In this document: positions 47,601 through 58,909 of the stretch, in pieces | Layout of the letters: each line of letters starts with the position of its first letter | Position numbering within the stretch: position 1 is the first letter of the stretch | NCBI GenBank assembly: GCA_021234155.1 | Contig: JAJEKV010000011.1 | Span: 13,247,255 to 13,311,254, forward strand | Direction of reading: 5' to 3' | Length of the DNA: 64,000 bases | Source: Isoetes taiwanensis | Taxonomy: Eukaryota > Streptophyta > Lycopodiopsida > Isoetales > Isoetaceae | Made by a program: the position numbers and the translations under genes | Notes under the pieces: generated by a model | Databases searched by the model: none | Seen by the model: the letters and a program-made list of their open reading frames with translations, nothing else | Told to the model about the DNA's origin: nothing

Positions 47601-47949
47601 GTGATGATGTAGGTGGGAAGTAACAGGCAGCAACAAAAATGGTACTACTATTGTGGCAATGAAGTTTGATCCACATGTAGCGATTATATCTATCAGCTTT
47701 ATGAAGTGTGATATATGGAGCAAGGGCATCCTTGAAATAGCAAACAACTCCACTGCAACCTCGTTGCCCATGACATTCATTAAATAATGAAAAGAATTGA
47801 TAGCCTGTAAAATGAGGTAGCCGTTTGGCTGAATGCTCCCACGTTTCCATGAGCAGAAGGATATCCATATCTTTGGCAATGGAATTCAAGCCATCACCTT
47901 TACGCCAAGGAAAACCTCGACAATTCCAAGACACCAACCGAAGCCACAT
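44679..47949 (-). pseudogene. LINE ORF2 (AP endonuclease and reverse transcriptase)
   Basis: About 1,090 codons. The apurinic-type endonuclease starts at the ATG (VSWNCRG), with LLMETWEH, GDFNAR (about 47500) and SDHYPL. The RT domain has FVDFTSAFDTVP (46105), GVRQGSPLSP (45952) and YADDVSLL (45848). The C-terminal region has FRALVEPVLLYGSEVWGP and a Cys/His knuckle (LCACYQ...ESHTLLSCPAF). All catalytic motifs survive. An in-frame TAG at 47524, frameshifts near 46450 and 45845 and further breaks near 45200 and 44950 disable it. The start codon lies 3 bases after the ORF1 stop, suggesting reinitiation or coupled translation. Confidence 0.9.
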
Positions 47950-47952
47950 TTC

Positions 47953-48195
47953 CTAGGAAGGTACATTTGAGGTATGAGTAGTGCGAACTGAAGAGGCTGG
48001 AGCAATAGAGGCGGCAGCGGCAGCAGTAGCAGCAACATCAGTAGCAGCAGCATCAAGGGTACCATTAGCAACATCGTGAGAGGAATGGCCTTGAGCAGAA
48101 GAAGATGTGGTAGGTGCAGAAGATGGAGCAACACGAGGCGCATTTGCAGCGTTGGTGTGTGCATGGGAAATGGGAGAATGAACTTTAACACCAGC

Positions 48196-48286
<91 letters not shown>

Positions 48287-48289
48287 CGT
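47953..48289 (-). pseudogene. LINE ORF1 C-terminal segment with polyglutamine
   Basis: In frame: a (CAA)n tract of about 30 Gln codons, then AGVKVHSPISHAHTNAANAP and an Ala/Thr/Ser-rich tail, ending TAG at 47955. Upstream of the tract the frame meets TAA at once, which marks the junction with foreign DNA near 48290-48305. Confidence 0.65.
48199..48289. repeat. (CAA)n / (TTG)n microsatellite
   Basis: About 30 perfect TTG units on the plus strand, encoding polyQ in the LINE ORF1 frame on the minus strand. Confidence 0.97.
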
Positions 48290-48467
48290 CGTTTGTTTGT
48301 TTATATATGTAGATAATGGTAATTGGCCAGTAAACTAGTCAGTAGGGGTTCAATTCCTCTTAACTGTTGATGGAGCTACTAATTATATAGTTCATCGTTG
48401 TGTTGATTCAGGTAATTCCTTGGGTTTATTAAGTACTTAGTGTCACCATTTATGTTACTACAATGCG

Positions 48468-49004
48468 TCAATGGGTGCTAATATTAACGTCATTGTGGTT
48501 ACAACAGTTCACCATGTCCTCATCACCTTCTCGCCATGCCATGAAATGCCCCACCATTAAGGATCCCTGCCTCACATGAACAGGATGCACCGTTGTAGCC
48601 AAATGATCACCATTAGGGTGTCTAGACCTACAGATCACCATTGCAGATCTATATGGAAGTCCAATGGACCTGAACCAATTATGAGGCATCTGGCTCTCAC
48701 AAGAGGGACAAGTTGATTTCTTTGTGAATGCCCGTGCAAAAAACTTCCTAATCTCTCCAACACAAACATCACTTCTTTGGCAACATCTTATGTAGATGTT
48801 CATAAACTGATCCACAAATAGTGGATTCATTCTACTAGACTTATAAATTTGATTGGTACCTACCAGTTTTACACAGCCAAATATTTCGTTTATCTCATCT
48901 TCAGCCACATCTGCCTTTCTTACATCTGAAGAGGTCATGCTGTCAGATGTCAAACATCCTCCTTGTTCTATGGTCACCTTAGGTTGAGTTTTCTTTGTTG
49001 CCAT
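48468..49004 (-). CDS. Unknown protein, 178 residues
   Basis: An open frame from ATG 49004 without lesions. It holds cysteine and histidine pairs (CCQRSDVC, CPSCESQMPHNW, NCCNHND) that could bind zinc, and a Ser/Thr-rich N-terminus. A splice-acceptor-like TTGCAG lies just before the ATG, so upstream exons may exist. I do not recognise the family. It lies in the foreign DNA that splits the LINE. Confidence 0.4.
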   Translation of the reverse strand: MATKKTQPKVTIEQGGCLTSDSMTSSDVRKADVAEDEINEIFGCVKLVGTNQIYKSSRMNPLFVDQFMNIYIRCCQRSDVCVGEIRKFFARAFTKKSTCPSCESQMPHNWFRSIGLPYRSAMVICRSRHPNGDHLATTVHPVHVRQGSLMVGHFMAWREGDEDMVNCCNHNDVNISTH

Positions 49005-51285
49005 TCTATCCCTGCAACAGCTTTGAAATTATACATCAGTGGAAGTTCTTCATTGTGCCTACAAAAAACTAAACCATCCAAATCATAGCACTAAGTATCC
49101 TGAATAGTACTAACTTTAAGAGCTTATTGTCTGCAAAATAGCAAATGATTAGCATATCATGCTAAATAGCAGCCAACTCTTTTTAACTTAGCATTGAACT
49201 TCATCTTCTTAGCAACTGCTGCTAATAACAAATTGAGCCTACAATTGTAGCACCAAATTTGCATTGTTAATGTAACCTGCTACAAAACATAGAACCAAAT
49301 CACTAACTCGTACACAACACATACTAACTAGCAAGTACTGCCTGCGAAACATCGTACCAATATAACCTGTTGGCATAATTTGCTAATTTGCATGACAAAT
49401 AGTATTGCATTGTACTTTCTACTGAGCCAAGCCCAAGCAACAACATTTACCATATTTCTTAATAGGCTGAGAAGCGAGCATCATTTTCTCCATTAGTTGC
49501 TATATATAATAAGTTCTTCAGGGTAAACACAAAGTTGTATTTTTTTAGGCATTATTTGCATCAAGTGCAGACAATTATCCACAAGAAAGCATCATCAATA
49601 CTTTGTTTCTGCATCCAGAATGTTATATTCTTGCACATATTGTTCTAGTAAAGGTCACAAAGATGCTGATGTTCCTGAGATATTGAATTGTAGATTTGGC
49701 GATTCCTATGTACATGGTTGAAGAGTTCAATGTACGCCCGTGCAAGAATTACTATACAAAAGGGAAAGCTCATGGTAATGCAAACCCTTAGTTGCACCAT
49801 AAAATTTTACATAATACCCCAAATCAGAGTGAGAAAAATATTTGTTTTTTCTGTACATATATTTTGGTATTATGAGAAATATCTGAAACTGCTTCGAATG
49901 TTGTACAATATAAAGTTTTTTTTTTGTGCATTTTTCACCGCTGTAAGTTTTAATATATATTTGAGCTTTGATCCATTTGTTTACATTTGGTGTTGTATAT
50001 GCTTTTGCAACAATTCTAGAAATAAATGTATGTTAATTTGTGGCTTCAAACATTAAAAACTCTTATTCATTTAGTGATACACGTTGATAGATTTATGTGT
50101 GCAGTAAGGTTCTATCCTTCATCGACCTGATACAATAGTGAATATGTTCCAATCTTGCTACCAGATTTGAATGTTTGTCCGAACTAAAACCAGTGGCAAA
50201 AGCTCAACCCTTCTTTCCACAGGTAAAATTTTATACTTCGGTGCAAATCCGATCCCAGGAAGATATGCATATTCTGATACTAAAATCTCTTTCTCTTTTA
50301 CAGGGTTTATGTCTTTATGATATGTATAACTTCAGCCTTGACAACATTCATTTTGGTATATAGCCACATTCCTGGTGAGGATGTTTTAAGCATCTGTAAT
50401 CCATTTAATATTCCTCCATGCTCTTGACGAGAATTCCGTTAGAACAGCTTATCAACTCCAACAGTTACATGCCAGCTTGATATTGAGAGATCCCTTGTTG
50501 GTTTTCGGACACCCCAACTCCTGAAAGAAGCTCTGACCGAAAAGGATCTCTTCCGAAGTCTAGGCTTTACACAATGATATTAAGGGTGTGATAAATAACG
50601 ATGTTTTGGAGCCCTGGCAATCTTTGATTTTACATCTCGAAGCTAGTAAAAAAGACTCTTTTAAGTTCTACTTAATCAAGAATGTTAAATTATCTTTAGA
50701 TTTTAATGCTTGCATTTTAATCAAGGTTTTGGCCCCAATATTGGGCAGCCCAAATGCAAATTTTGAAAGGCTTAAATGCTTGCATTCTTGTCCAGGTTTT
50801 CATCCTGCTTTCAAGCAGTCCAAATACAAATTCTGGAAAGCTTAAATCCATCGTTTTGAGGTAGTTACAACCAGGAGGCTCTCATTTAGATGGTTGTATG
50901 AGCTTAAACTTGAAATTCTGAAGGCCATAGAACCTCCAGACCAAGATACATCATTGGATTATTGTCTTTGGAAATGCAGTAAAGGGCAAGTTTGAGAGGT
51001 CAATTTATGACATATAGAGATATTAGAGAAGAACTTTGTAGTAGCCTTTGAAATTATAGAACCATTTTGTAGGTGTGAGATTTTCCTCTATGATCCAAAA
51101 GAAGACCATACAAAACTTATCTTTGGATTTTGCAAACTCCTCTTGTCAAGAGGTAATACCTTCACAAATGCTTCATATATATTTCGACAAGTACTTATTC
51201 TGACACAGATCTCTCTATTTGTGTTTTCATATGCAAGTGCTCTTATTGCATGCAATAATATTGGCCTAATGAAGAAAGGCTTTGG
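49005..51285. other. No supported gene
   Basis: AT-rich DNA with short open frames only, part of the sequence that interrupts the LINE. Confidence 0.4.
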
Positions 51286-51778
51286 TATTTAAAAAATATG
51301 GAGAAAAATATGGCATCGCACCAACAGTGGGCCATTTCACTAGTGTGATTGATCTTCAGGGACGTGAAGGTTGCCTAGAGGAGGCAAACCTTCAAATGGA
51401 TATCATGGCATGGATACCGTTGTTTATTGCTTGTAAGTGACATAGGAATCTCAACCTAGGAAGGCAATGCTTTCGAAAAACTGCCCATCTAGACTCAGGA
51501 TATGCTGTTGGCTATGTGATAATGTTAAACGTCTATTGTGAAATGATAAAAGAGGGAATTCAAAATGTGCACGTATTCATGTGATATGGATTGATGCAAA
51601 TGTGCATAGCAATATCGCTAAGCAGGTTACACATCTGCATTTAGCAAAGCAGATCACTGGCCACATGATTTTGGTTCATGGAGTGGAGGAGCAGCATAAG
51701 GATGTAGCTTGTCTAATTGTTGCCAATACATCACAGCTGCTGAAGGCACTTGTTTGTGATCAGTTATTCTCCATTTAG
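51285..51778 (+). pseudogene. PPR protein C-terminus (E domain, possible DYW trace)
   Basis: The frame reads YGIAPTVGHFTSVIDLQGRE, GCLEEA, DIMAWIPLFIACK, a stop, then HRNLNLGRQCF and LDSGYAVGYVIMLNVYCE. This is the end of a PLS-type PPR protein through the E motif. After a frame change IWIDANVHS and later residues may be E+/DYW remnants. Stops and shifts show it is a pseudogene. Confidence 0.65.
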
Positions 51779-51779
51779 G

Positions 51780-52950
51780 GTCATTCAAAACCTATTACCC
51801 TAAAATGATATGATATGACCTATTACATGTAGCACGATAAGATTAGAGTATTATAAGTTGCATGACATGAAATATTACATCCTGAGAAAGAGGATTCAAC
51901 AAAACACTTCTATAGAACAGAGCTGAACTTCCCATAATCTGTAGCGCTCTATTTGCCATAGACCAAGTCAAAATAATGGCCGCTTCTATTCTTCACACAA
52001 ATAACTAGAATTTAGCTCTTCAAATTGCACGATTGCCAGAATGGGGCCTTTCATCTTGCATGATTTATGTCGTACTAAGCTTTAAGAAGTAAGGCAGTTT
52101 TCTGTAACCTCTATTGATAGTGTTTGTTGATGACTTGATTGCAAAATTTGCCCTTCTTATTGCAGTGTAATGGGCAGCTCCAATGATTGCCATAACACGT
52201 AGCCTATTTAGAACTTCTCCTTATCCATTGTTACAACTGCGTTATATTTCGATGCATCAAAGAAACTTCCTGCTCTTTAGAGGATTTGGCATGTCTATTC
52301 GATTAAATAACATTCATCTTTATCCCATCACCAGAGCCTAGATGCAGTATATTTTTTGCTTTAGCTTTGTAAAGAGCCAATGTGAAGGAGCATTCTTGTG
52401 TGTATTGCTCATTCAGGTCCGTAATTTGATTCTTTGTGTGGTGTCTCTCATTTTGGATCTATTCCTACACAAAACTAAAGGCAAATTTAATTTGGAGTAC
52501 TATGAAAGATGACCACTCTAGCTTCAGCTATATCAGTTACATGCAGCGCCTCATGTATATAATTTTATAAAAGAGGAGTCCATCAATATCATAATACAAA
52601 ACTTTGACAATAGAAGGAAATATAAAGCATAAGATGTCAATAGATATATGAAGTCTTGCTACAGCTACATGACAAACGTATGGAAAATTGAAATGTTAGG
52701 TAATTTATAAGGCTTCCGCAGTAATTTAACACATATGGCACAAGGTTGATAATTCAACTACGTGCTGGCTGAGTCTCTTGATATGCTCCTTCCATTTATA
52801 TATATATAAAAATAAGATCCTCCACAATAAAGCTTCCTTCCTATCATTAGCTGAGACAAAATGGTATTATAGAATGCGTCAAAGCGTTTGGTTAACTTTA
52901 ATTGCAAAAGCCATCACCCATATTTGAAGTGCAAAAGCTGTCGCCTATAA
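51780..52950. other. No supported gene
   Basis: AT-rich, no coding segment recognised. Confidence 0.4.
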
Positions 52951-52952
52951 GA

Positions 52953-52981
52953 CTAGTAATGGATGCCCGGCATTGCCGGGC
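52953..52981 (-). mobile_element. Helitron 3' terminus
   Basis: On the minus strand a perfect 7-bp stem (GCCCGGC, loop AAT, GCCGGGC; 52981-52965) is followed by ATCCATTA, CTAG (52956-52953) and T. The body must extend to higher coordinates. LINE ORF1 is intact from about 53561, so the element is probably short (under about 600 bp). I could not fix the 5' end. Confidence 0.75.
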
Positions 52982-53560
52982 ATAAATAGGATTCTATTGC
53001 AAGAACTGAACTTGATTCTTTTCATTTGTAAATAATGCATTTCAATAAATGGTTGGATTTGCAATTATTTCTTCTTCTAGGTCACTTAGCAAATAAAATA
53101 GAAATTGAGTCGTCGGATTTTGCTGGCGTGTATTGTGGTGGTGACATGTGGCATTGCCATACAGCGCGGAATGGAAGTTGGCTCGATCCATTCCGAGCAA
53201 CTGACTGCGCAGGGTTTTTTGTTAGGGTTCTTCGAGCTTAGGGTTTTGTGACCACCACAATTTTTTAGAGTTCTTTGAACTTTGATGCAGGGTTCCGGCC
53301 AGCTCTTTGAGCTCTTTGCAAGATGTTCTGGCAGGTGTTCTGGCCAGTTCCTTGAGCTCTTTTCGCAGATGGCATAGTGGTAAGTCCGATTCGGTTGTAT
53401 TTCCTAGTGCCATTTCTGCATCGATTTGCAAGCTTGCTTTGCCTAATCCGGCAGGGAGTCTGTGAAGGTAACTAAATTGTTTATTTTTAATGCTTTAGTC
53501 CTTCACATGGAATGTTACAAACCAAAATTTTAGTACCAAAAATTTCGATTTGTATTCACA

Positions 53561-55119
53561 TCAAACCATCAGAGTACACAAAACAAGTACTGCCTCCCAC
53601 GAGGTACGTAGTTTTCCACGAATTAGTGCAGCCTTACCACCATTCTTTTGAATGTCCTGAACCTTTTGCAAATTCTGGCGTCTGGCTAACTGTTGGGACT
53701 TAGTAAGATCAAAATCCAGATCTAGAGATGTCCCTTTCAATTGCTTGGCCTGCTTGAGGATATCCATTTTAGTACTCAAATTTTGCACTGTAAATTTCAC
53801 TATGTGCGGGTGGTGGGGCTGCAATGCTCCAACCCTATGTGCAGCAGTGACAACAACTGGTGTTGTGAAGTCCAATTTAGCTAACACCAAAGTCTGTACC
53901 TTCTGTTGCAAGTCCTCTGATGCTTCTTCTGGCATGCCACGAATTACCAGATTACACTGACGGTTGTGCCTATCAATGTATTCTCTACGCCTCTGAGAAG
54001 ATGTAGATGCAGGTGTAGTGCAAGACCTGTTACATGAGAGTTGTGAAATTGGGGGGAGGATGAACTAGGCATGGATCTCACATTAGGATCATGATGCTTT
54101 GAAGAAGAAGTTGGAGGTGCCTTGGTTGCATGAGAATAGGAACGTTCCAAAGCAGCAACTCGACTAGATGTGTCCTTAGCAAGCTCAGTCACTTGGCAGG
54201 TCATGCTTTCTTCCAATGCTCGCATGCGAGTAGTACAACTCGTAGACACCTCAGAGACATAGCGGAGTAAATCTTGTCTTTGCTTGCCAATATCAACCAT
54301 TAGGTGCTCCACAGTCAAATGACAAGCAGAAAACTCCAACTTTGCGCCCTCAATTGCTTCCCAAAGCTTTGCATGTTCAGCATGAATTTTGCCAGTGAGC
54401 ATTGCAAGGTCGTTACGACACTTTGCCAATTCAGACCTCAATGCACATCGAAATTGTGTCATCTCTTGTTGCTGCATGTGCAAAGTAGCTGTAAGAATGT
54501 CAAACTTGTTCTCTAGGTCTTTTTAAAGCAAATTGACATAGAGAGGAAGACGTGCTGGACGAGGGACCTTGGAGAAATCATCTGGGGTCAATGCCTCAGC
54601 AATTCGCTCCCTTTCATCATCCTGAGTTGAACCTCCAACGCATGTTGGAGGTGTGGCTGAGCGATATGCACTTCCAACACCTGTAGCAGATGCAATCTGC
54701 TCCCCATCAGCACCATGTGGTGAACCTCCAATGCGTGTTGGAGGTTCATCTGGGCCAGTTGCACTGCCAACACCTGTAACGGATGCAATCTGCTCTCCAT
54801 CATCATGTGTTGAACCTCCAACGCATGTTGGAGGTTCGTCTGGGCTATTTGCTCCACTAACACCTGTGGGAATTTGCGATGGACAACGCTTATCCCGTTG
54901 AGAGTAAAGATGCAATGCCCTATTCAATGTCTGCTATTTAAGATGAGCATCTTTATTGAGAGATCGAGTCACATCACCTTTGTAACCATTATCTTTGTTC
55001 ATGGATCTGAGAGACTTCAAGGGGTGACGAGCAGGCCCTGACGGATTTGGCTGACCAAAGGGATTAATACCCACCATAGAAAAGTCCCCTAGATGCTGCA
55101 AAGGAATTGAAGAAGCCAT
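53561..55119 (-). pseudogene. LINE ORF1 (coiled coil and RNA-binding domain)
   Basis: From ATG 55119 (MASSIPLQHLGDFSMVGINP) through an in-frame TAG (54934) and TAA (54523). It has an N-terminal disordered part, three copies of a 30-residue repeat (PPTCVGGSTHDDGEQIAS-type; 54880-54600), a coiled coil (MRALEESMTCQVTELAKD; about 54480-54100), a frameshift near 53945, and then the RRM/CTD-like region (VIKFT-type, LDFDLTKSQQLARRQNLQK, AALIRGKLRT). The layout is that of L1 ORF1p, an RNA chaperone that coats its own transcript. Confidence 0.75.
54632..54834. repeat. Three tandem units with a hairpin core in LINE ORF1
   Basis: CCTCCAAC, four bases, GTTGGAGG (20 bases) at 54632, 54725 and 54815, at a period of 90-93 bases. 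The repeat encodes the 30-residue protein repeat of ORF1. Confidence 0.85.
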
Positions 55120-55382
55120 TACTTCCAGAGGGCCGAAATGGGCTGATCTATAATAGTAATCAGTCGAGAAATCAAAAAGTCCAAAAAGCTGAAATTTATA
55201 AGGATGCAAATGGTCCAAATCATATGTCCTTGGAAAGATCCAGACATAAGCTTTCCAACGAGCCCGAAATCACCTGATTCTGATGTCTCTAGCTCAAGTT
55301 ATGAGTTCGAGAAGTTTTGTCGTCAGGCACCAAAAAGGTAGAGCGCCAAAAGGAGCGCCAAAGTTGCTTGCTATAAAAAAGA

Positions 55383-56770
55383 AGACAACTACACCAGCAT
55401 AAACCACCACTACCACTAGGCCAAAAAACAACAAGTAGAAGCCTCAAGTCTAGCATTGTAATCCCAGAAAATGTGCTCTTTATTACAAACAAAAAGAACC
55501 AAACAAGAAAATAGTTAAACTACCATAAGGAGCCCACACTCTAGAGCCCTTACAACAAAATAGCTATAGATCAAAAGAGCACACAAACTAAACCTTCTCT
55601 ATCACATCAAGATATTCTCCGGTTCCCTCTGTTGCTTCTAATTTGCAGCAGGAAAAATGACAGCCTCATCTTGCTCGTGTTGCCTGAGCAACTTGTCAAC
55701 ATTATCTCCGCTTAAGCCTAAAGCACTAGACACTATGGCCCTTGGTAGGCGGTTCAGAAGCCCATTCCCTCCAGCCAAATATGAATTGCGAGGCTAAAAT
55801 TATCAGCAATAAAATAACTTGAGCATTATGTTGACAATTGACAAAGAAAAGCTTGAACAATTTATAGATGATCTATGTTGTGTACCTATGAATATTCATG
55901 GCTGCAAAAGTTTCATATCCTTGATCTCCAGCTACTTCAACATGCTGGTAGCCTCTTGGAATAAGAACAAGTTGGCCTTCCTGGATTCTCTGTCCCACAA
56001 CTCTCTTGCCATTGTCGGAAACAATTTCAAAGTTAGCATTGCCTCTCGTAACATAGATGACCTTATCCCCATTGTGAATGTAGTTTGGTGCATATATTGC
56101 TTCCTATTCAATCACAGCCATGGCATTCATGAGACAACATACAATGTGACGATATAATAATGTGAAGAAGATTCTACTTAAACTTGTTCGTAAAACTGAA
56201 ACAACAAAGGGCTAGAACCTGCAAGTCTAGCTAACATCTCCATCCTACCGTTATGATCACCATACTGCAATAGGAGATATCATACTAACATAGGTAGATA
56301 AGAGATGCTCTACTAGAAGGTACGTGTATGGGCAACTCCTCCATATTAACAAATCCTATAGTTACTACAGGAGAACCTAGCAAGCTCAAGTCTACAACCA
56401 AAAGACCTACTTTTTCATGCTTAGAAAGACCTGAAAGGAGCACTCACTTTTTCCAGCCTCAGATGATATGCAGACATGTCTAGATCTGCCAAAGCAAGCA
56501 ATTTCTCCTAAGCTCTCCACCTTGCCTTACTGAAACCTCTGGGAAATTACGACCAAGCTGGTGAATCAAATCCAACACACCAAGATTGATTACAGATCTT
56601 TCTTCAAGCTCCATGGGCTCCCTCGATACCTTGATAATTCCTTTCTATTTCTCTTTTTTGTCTAAGATGCGTCTCACGGTTTCTTCGGAATCAGATACAT
56701 CCCATGCTTAAGAAAGAACACGAGGACTAAAACCAGCTTTGCCAATAAACGGTTGGAATTGCTGCACATG
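55383..56770 (-). pseudogene. 11S-globulin-like unit 5 (right of LINE)
   Basis: The most complete exon B is here (56130-55905): EAIYAPNYIHNGDKVIYVTR, then GQRIQEGQLVLIPRGYQHVE, the second cupin domain, with good splice sites (AATAG before, AG|GTAC after). Exon C (55800-55600) has a CAG-to-TAG stop compared with the other units. Exon A (56765-56465) has a deletion in ELNSQKLL. Confidence 0.75.
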
Positions 56771-57059
56771 AATGAAGCATATCATTGCCATGATCTTTCT
56801 ACATATGCTATGACATAAGTAATCACAACGCACATGATTGTCTGATATATTTCAGCACATAATCATTCGAGATGCATATGATATGATATTATATGCTACT
56901 TAAAGTGCTGCAAGAACATGAATCGTATACTAAAAGTTACAGATATAGTTACCCTAAAATGATCAGTGTCTCTGCCATAATGGGCAATGCGCAATGGCAA
57001 TGGCAATGACAACAAGGAAGATAATGTGCTCTTTTATTACAAATAAGAAAATGTGCACA

Positions 57060-58690
57060 AGGAAGATAATTTGCTCTTTATTATTATCAAACAAACAAAG
57101 AGACAACTACACCAACATAAACAACCACTAAGACAAAGAACAACAAGTAGAAGGCCTCGAGTCTAGCATTGTAATCCCAGAAAATGTGTTCTTTATTAAA
57201 ACAAAGAGAACCAAACATGAAGACAGCTAAACCACCATAAGGAGCCCACACTCTGGAGCCCTTACAACAAAACAGCTATAGATATACCATATGCATAGAG
57301 CTCATGCTATTGAGCCCTTATTACAATCAAAAGAGCATACAAACTAAACCTTCTCTATCACATCAAGATATTCTCCGGCTCCCTCTGCTGCTTCTGGTGT
57401 GCAGTAGGAAAAATGACAGCCTCATCTTGCTCGCGTTGCCTGAGCCACTTGTCAACATTATCTTTGCTTAAGCCTAATGCACTAGACACTATGGCCCTTG
57501 GCAGGTAGTTCAGAAGCCCATTCCCTCCAGCCAAATATGAATTGCGAGGCCTGAAATTGATTAGCAATTTATAGATGATCCATGTTGTGTACCTATGAGT
57601 ATTCATTGGCTACAAAAGTTTCATATCCTTGATCTTTAGCTACTTCAACATGCTGGTAGCCTCTAGGAACAAGAACAAGTTGGCCTTCCTGGATTCTCTG
57701 TCCCACAACTCTCTTGCCATTGTCAAAAACAATTTCAAGGTTAGCATTGCCTCTCGTAACATAGATGACCTTATCCCCATTGTGAATATAGTTTGGTGCA
57801 GATCTTGCTTCCTATTCAATCATAGCCATGACATTCATGAGACAATATACAATGTGACATCATAATAATTTGAAGAATATTCTACTTGAACTTGCAGGTA
57901 AAGCTGAAACAACAAAGAACTAGGACCTGCAAGTTTAGCTAACATTTCCATCCTACCGTTATCACCATACCGCAATAGTTGTGATATCATACTAATATAG
58001 ATAGATAGGAGATGCTCTACTTGAAGGTACAGATAGTTACTAATTATTACAACAGGATAACCTAGCAATCTCAAGTCTACAACCAAAAGATACTTTTTTT
58101 ATGCTTAGAAAGACCTGAAAGGAGCATTCACTCTTTCCAGCCTCAGGAGACGTGTGGGACCAGGCTTCGAAATCCCCAGTAGCTCAAACCAGATAATTTG
58201 CCGGTAAGTGTCATGCTCCACCAGATTTTGAATATAAACTCAAGATTATTTGCCGGATTTTGAAGGAAACCTCACAATTTGTTTGCGGGCAAATAAAAAT
58301 TCGAACTGGAAAATAAGGATTGTGACCAAAAATTTAAGAGACTAACTCCTAGTTTTTCGATGCCTGGTGCAGACATGTCCAGATCTGCCAAATAAGCAAT
58401 TTCTGACTGTTGAGCTCCCTAAGCTCTCCATTTTGCCTTACAGAAACCTCTGGGAAATCACAATCAAGCTGGTGAACCAAATTCGACATGCCAAGATTGA
58501 TTACAGATCTTTCTTCAAGCTCCATGGACTCCCTGGATTCCTTAATAATTCCTTCATGTTTCCCTTGTCTATCTAAGATGCATCTCACGGTTTCTTCAGA
58601 TACATCCCATGCTTGAGAAAGAACACGAGGACTGAAACCAGCTCTGCCACTAAACGGTTGGAATTGCTGCCCATGAATGAAGCATATCAT
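57060..58690 (-). pseudogene. 11S-globulin-like unit 6
   Basis: Exon A (58680-58345; QFQPFSGRAGFSPRVLSQAW, VRQNGELRELNSQKLL, then a frameshift), exon B (57815-57585), exon C (57560-57358; open to its stop with VIFPTAHQKQQREPENILM). A MITE (58159-58368) sits at the exon A 3' boundary. The N-terminal cupin exon is missing. Confidence 0.75.
58159..58368. mobile_element. MITE of 210 bp
   Basis: Foreign DNA inside globulin unit 6, with inverted ends ACCAGGCTTCGAAA (58159) and the reverse of ACCAGGCATCGAAA (58368). Thirteen of 14 terminal bases match. Other units lack it. The target duplication is unclear. Confidence 0.65.
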
Positions 58691-58909
58691 TGCCATAATC
58701 TTTCTCCATATGCGATGACATAAGTAATTCACAATGCACATGATTGTATGATATATTTTCAGCATATAATCATTCGAGATGCATATGGTATGATTATATG
58801 TTACTTAAAGTGCTGTAAGAATATGAATCGTATACTAAAAGTTACAGACATAGTTACCCTAAAACAATCAGTGTCTCTGCGATAATGCGCAATGGCAACA
58901 AGGCGTGCA

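Larger units (their letters stand above)
44507..55380 (-). mobile_element. LINE insertion of 10.9 kb, itself interrupted
   Basis: The globulin unit breaks at 44507 (CAAACAAACAAAGA, then the TTCTA-type tail) and resumes at 55383 (AGACAACTACACCAGCATAAA), so everything between was inserted. On the minus strand the order is a 5' leader (55380-55120), ORF1 (55119-53561), about 5.2 kb of foreign DNA (53.5-48.3 kb), the ORF1 end with a polyQ tract (48289-47953), ORF2 (47949-44679), then the 3' UTR and tail. ORF1 followed by an EN-RT ORF2 is the L1-clade design. Several stops and shifts make it inactive. Confidence 0.8.

Noticed and set aside
48076-48312. Open frame with a long leucine run on the plus strand
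   Set aside because: Antisense translation of the (TTG)n tract.
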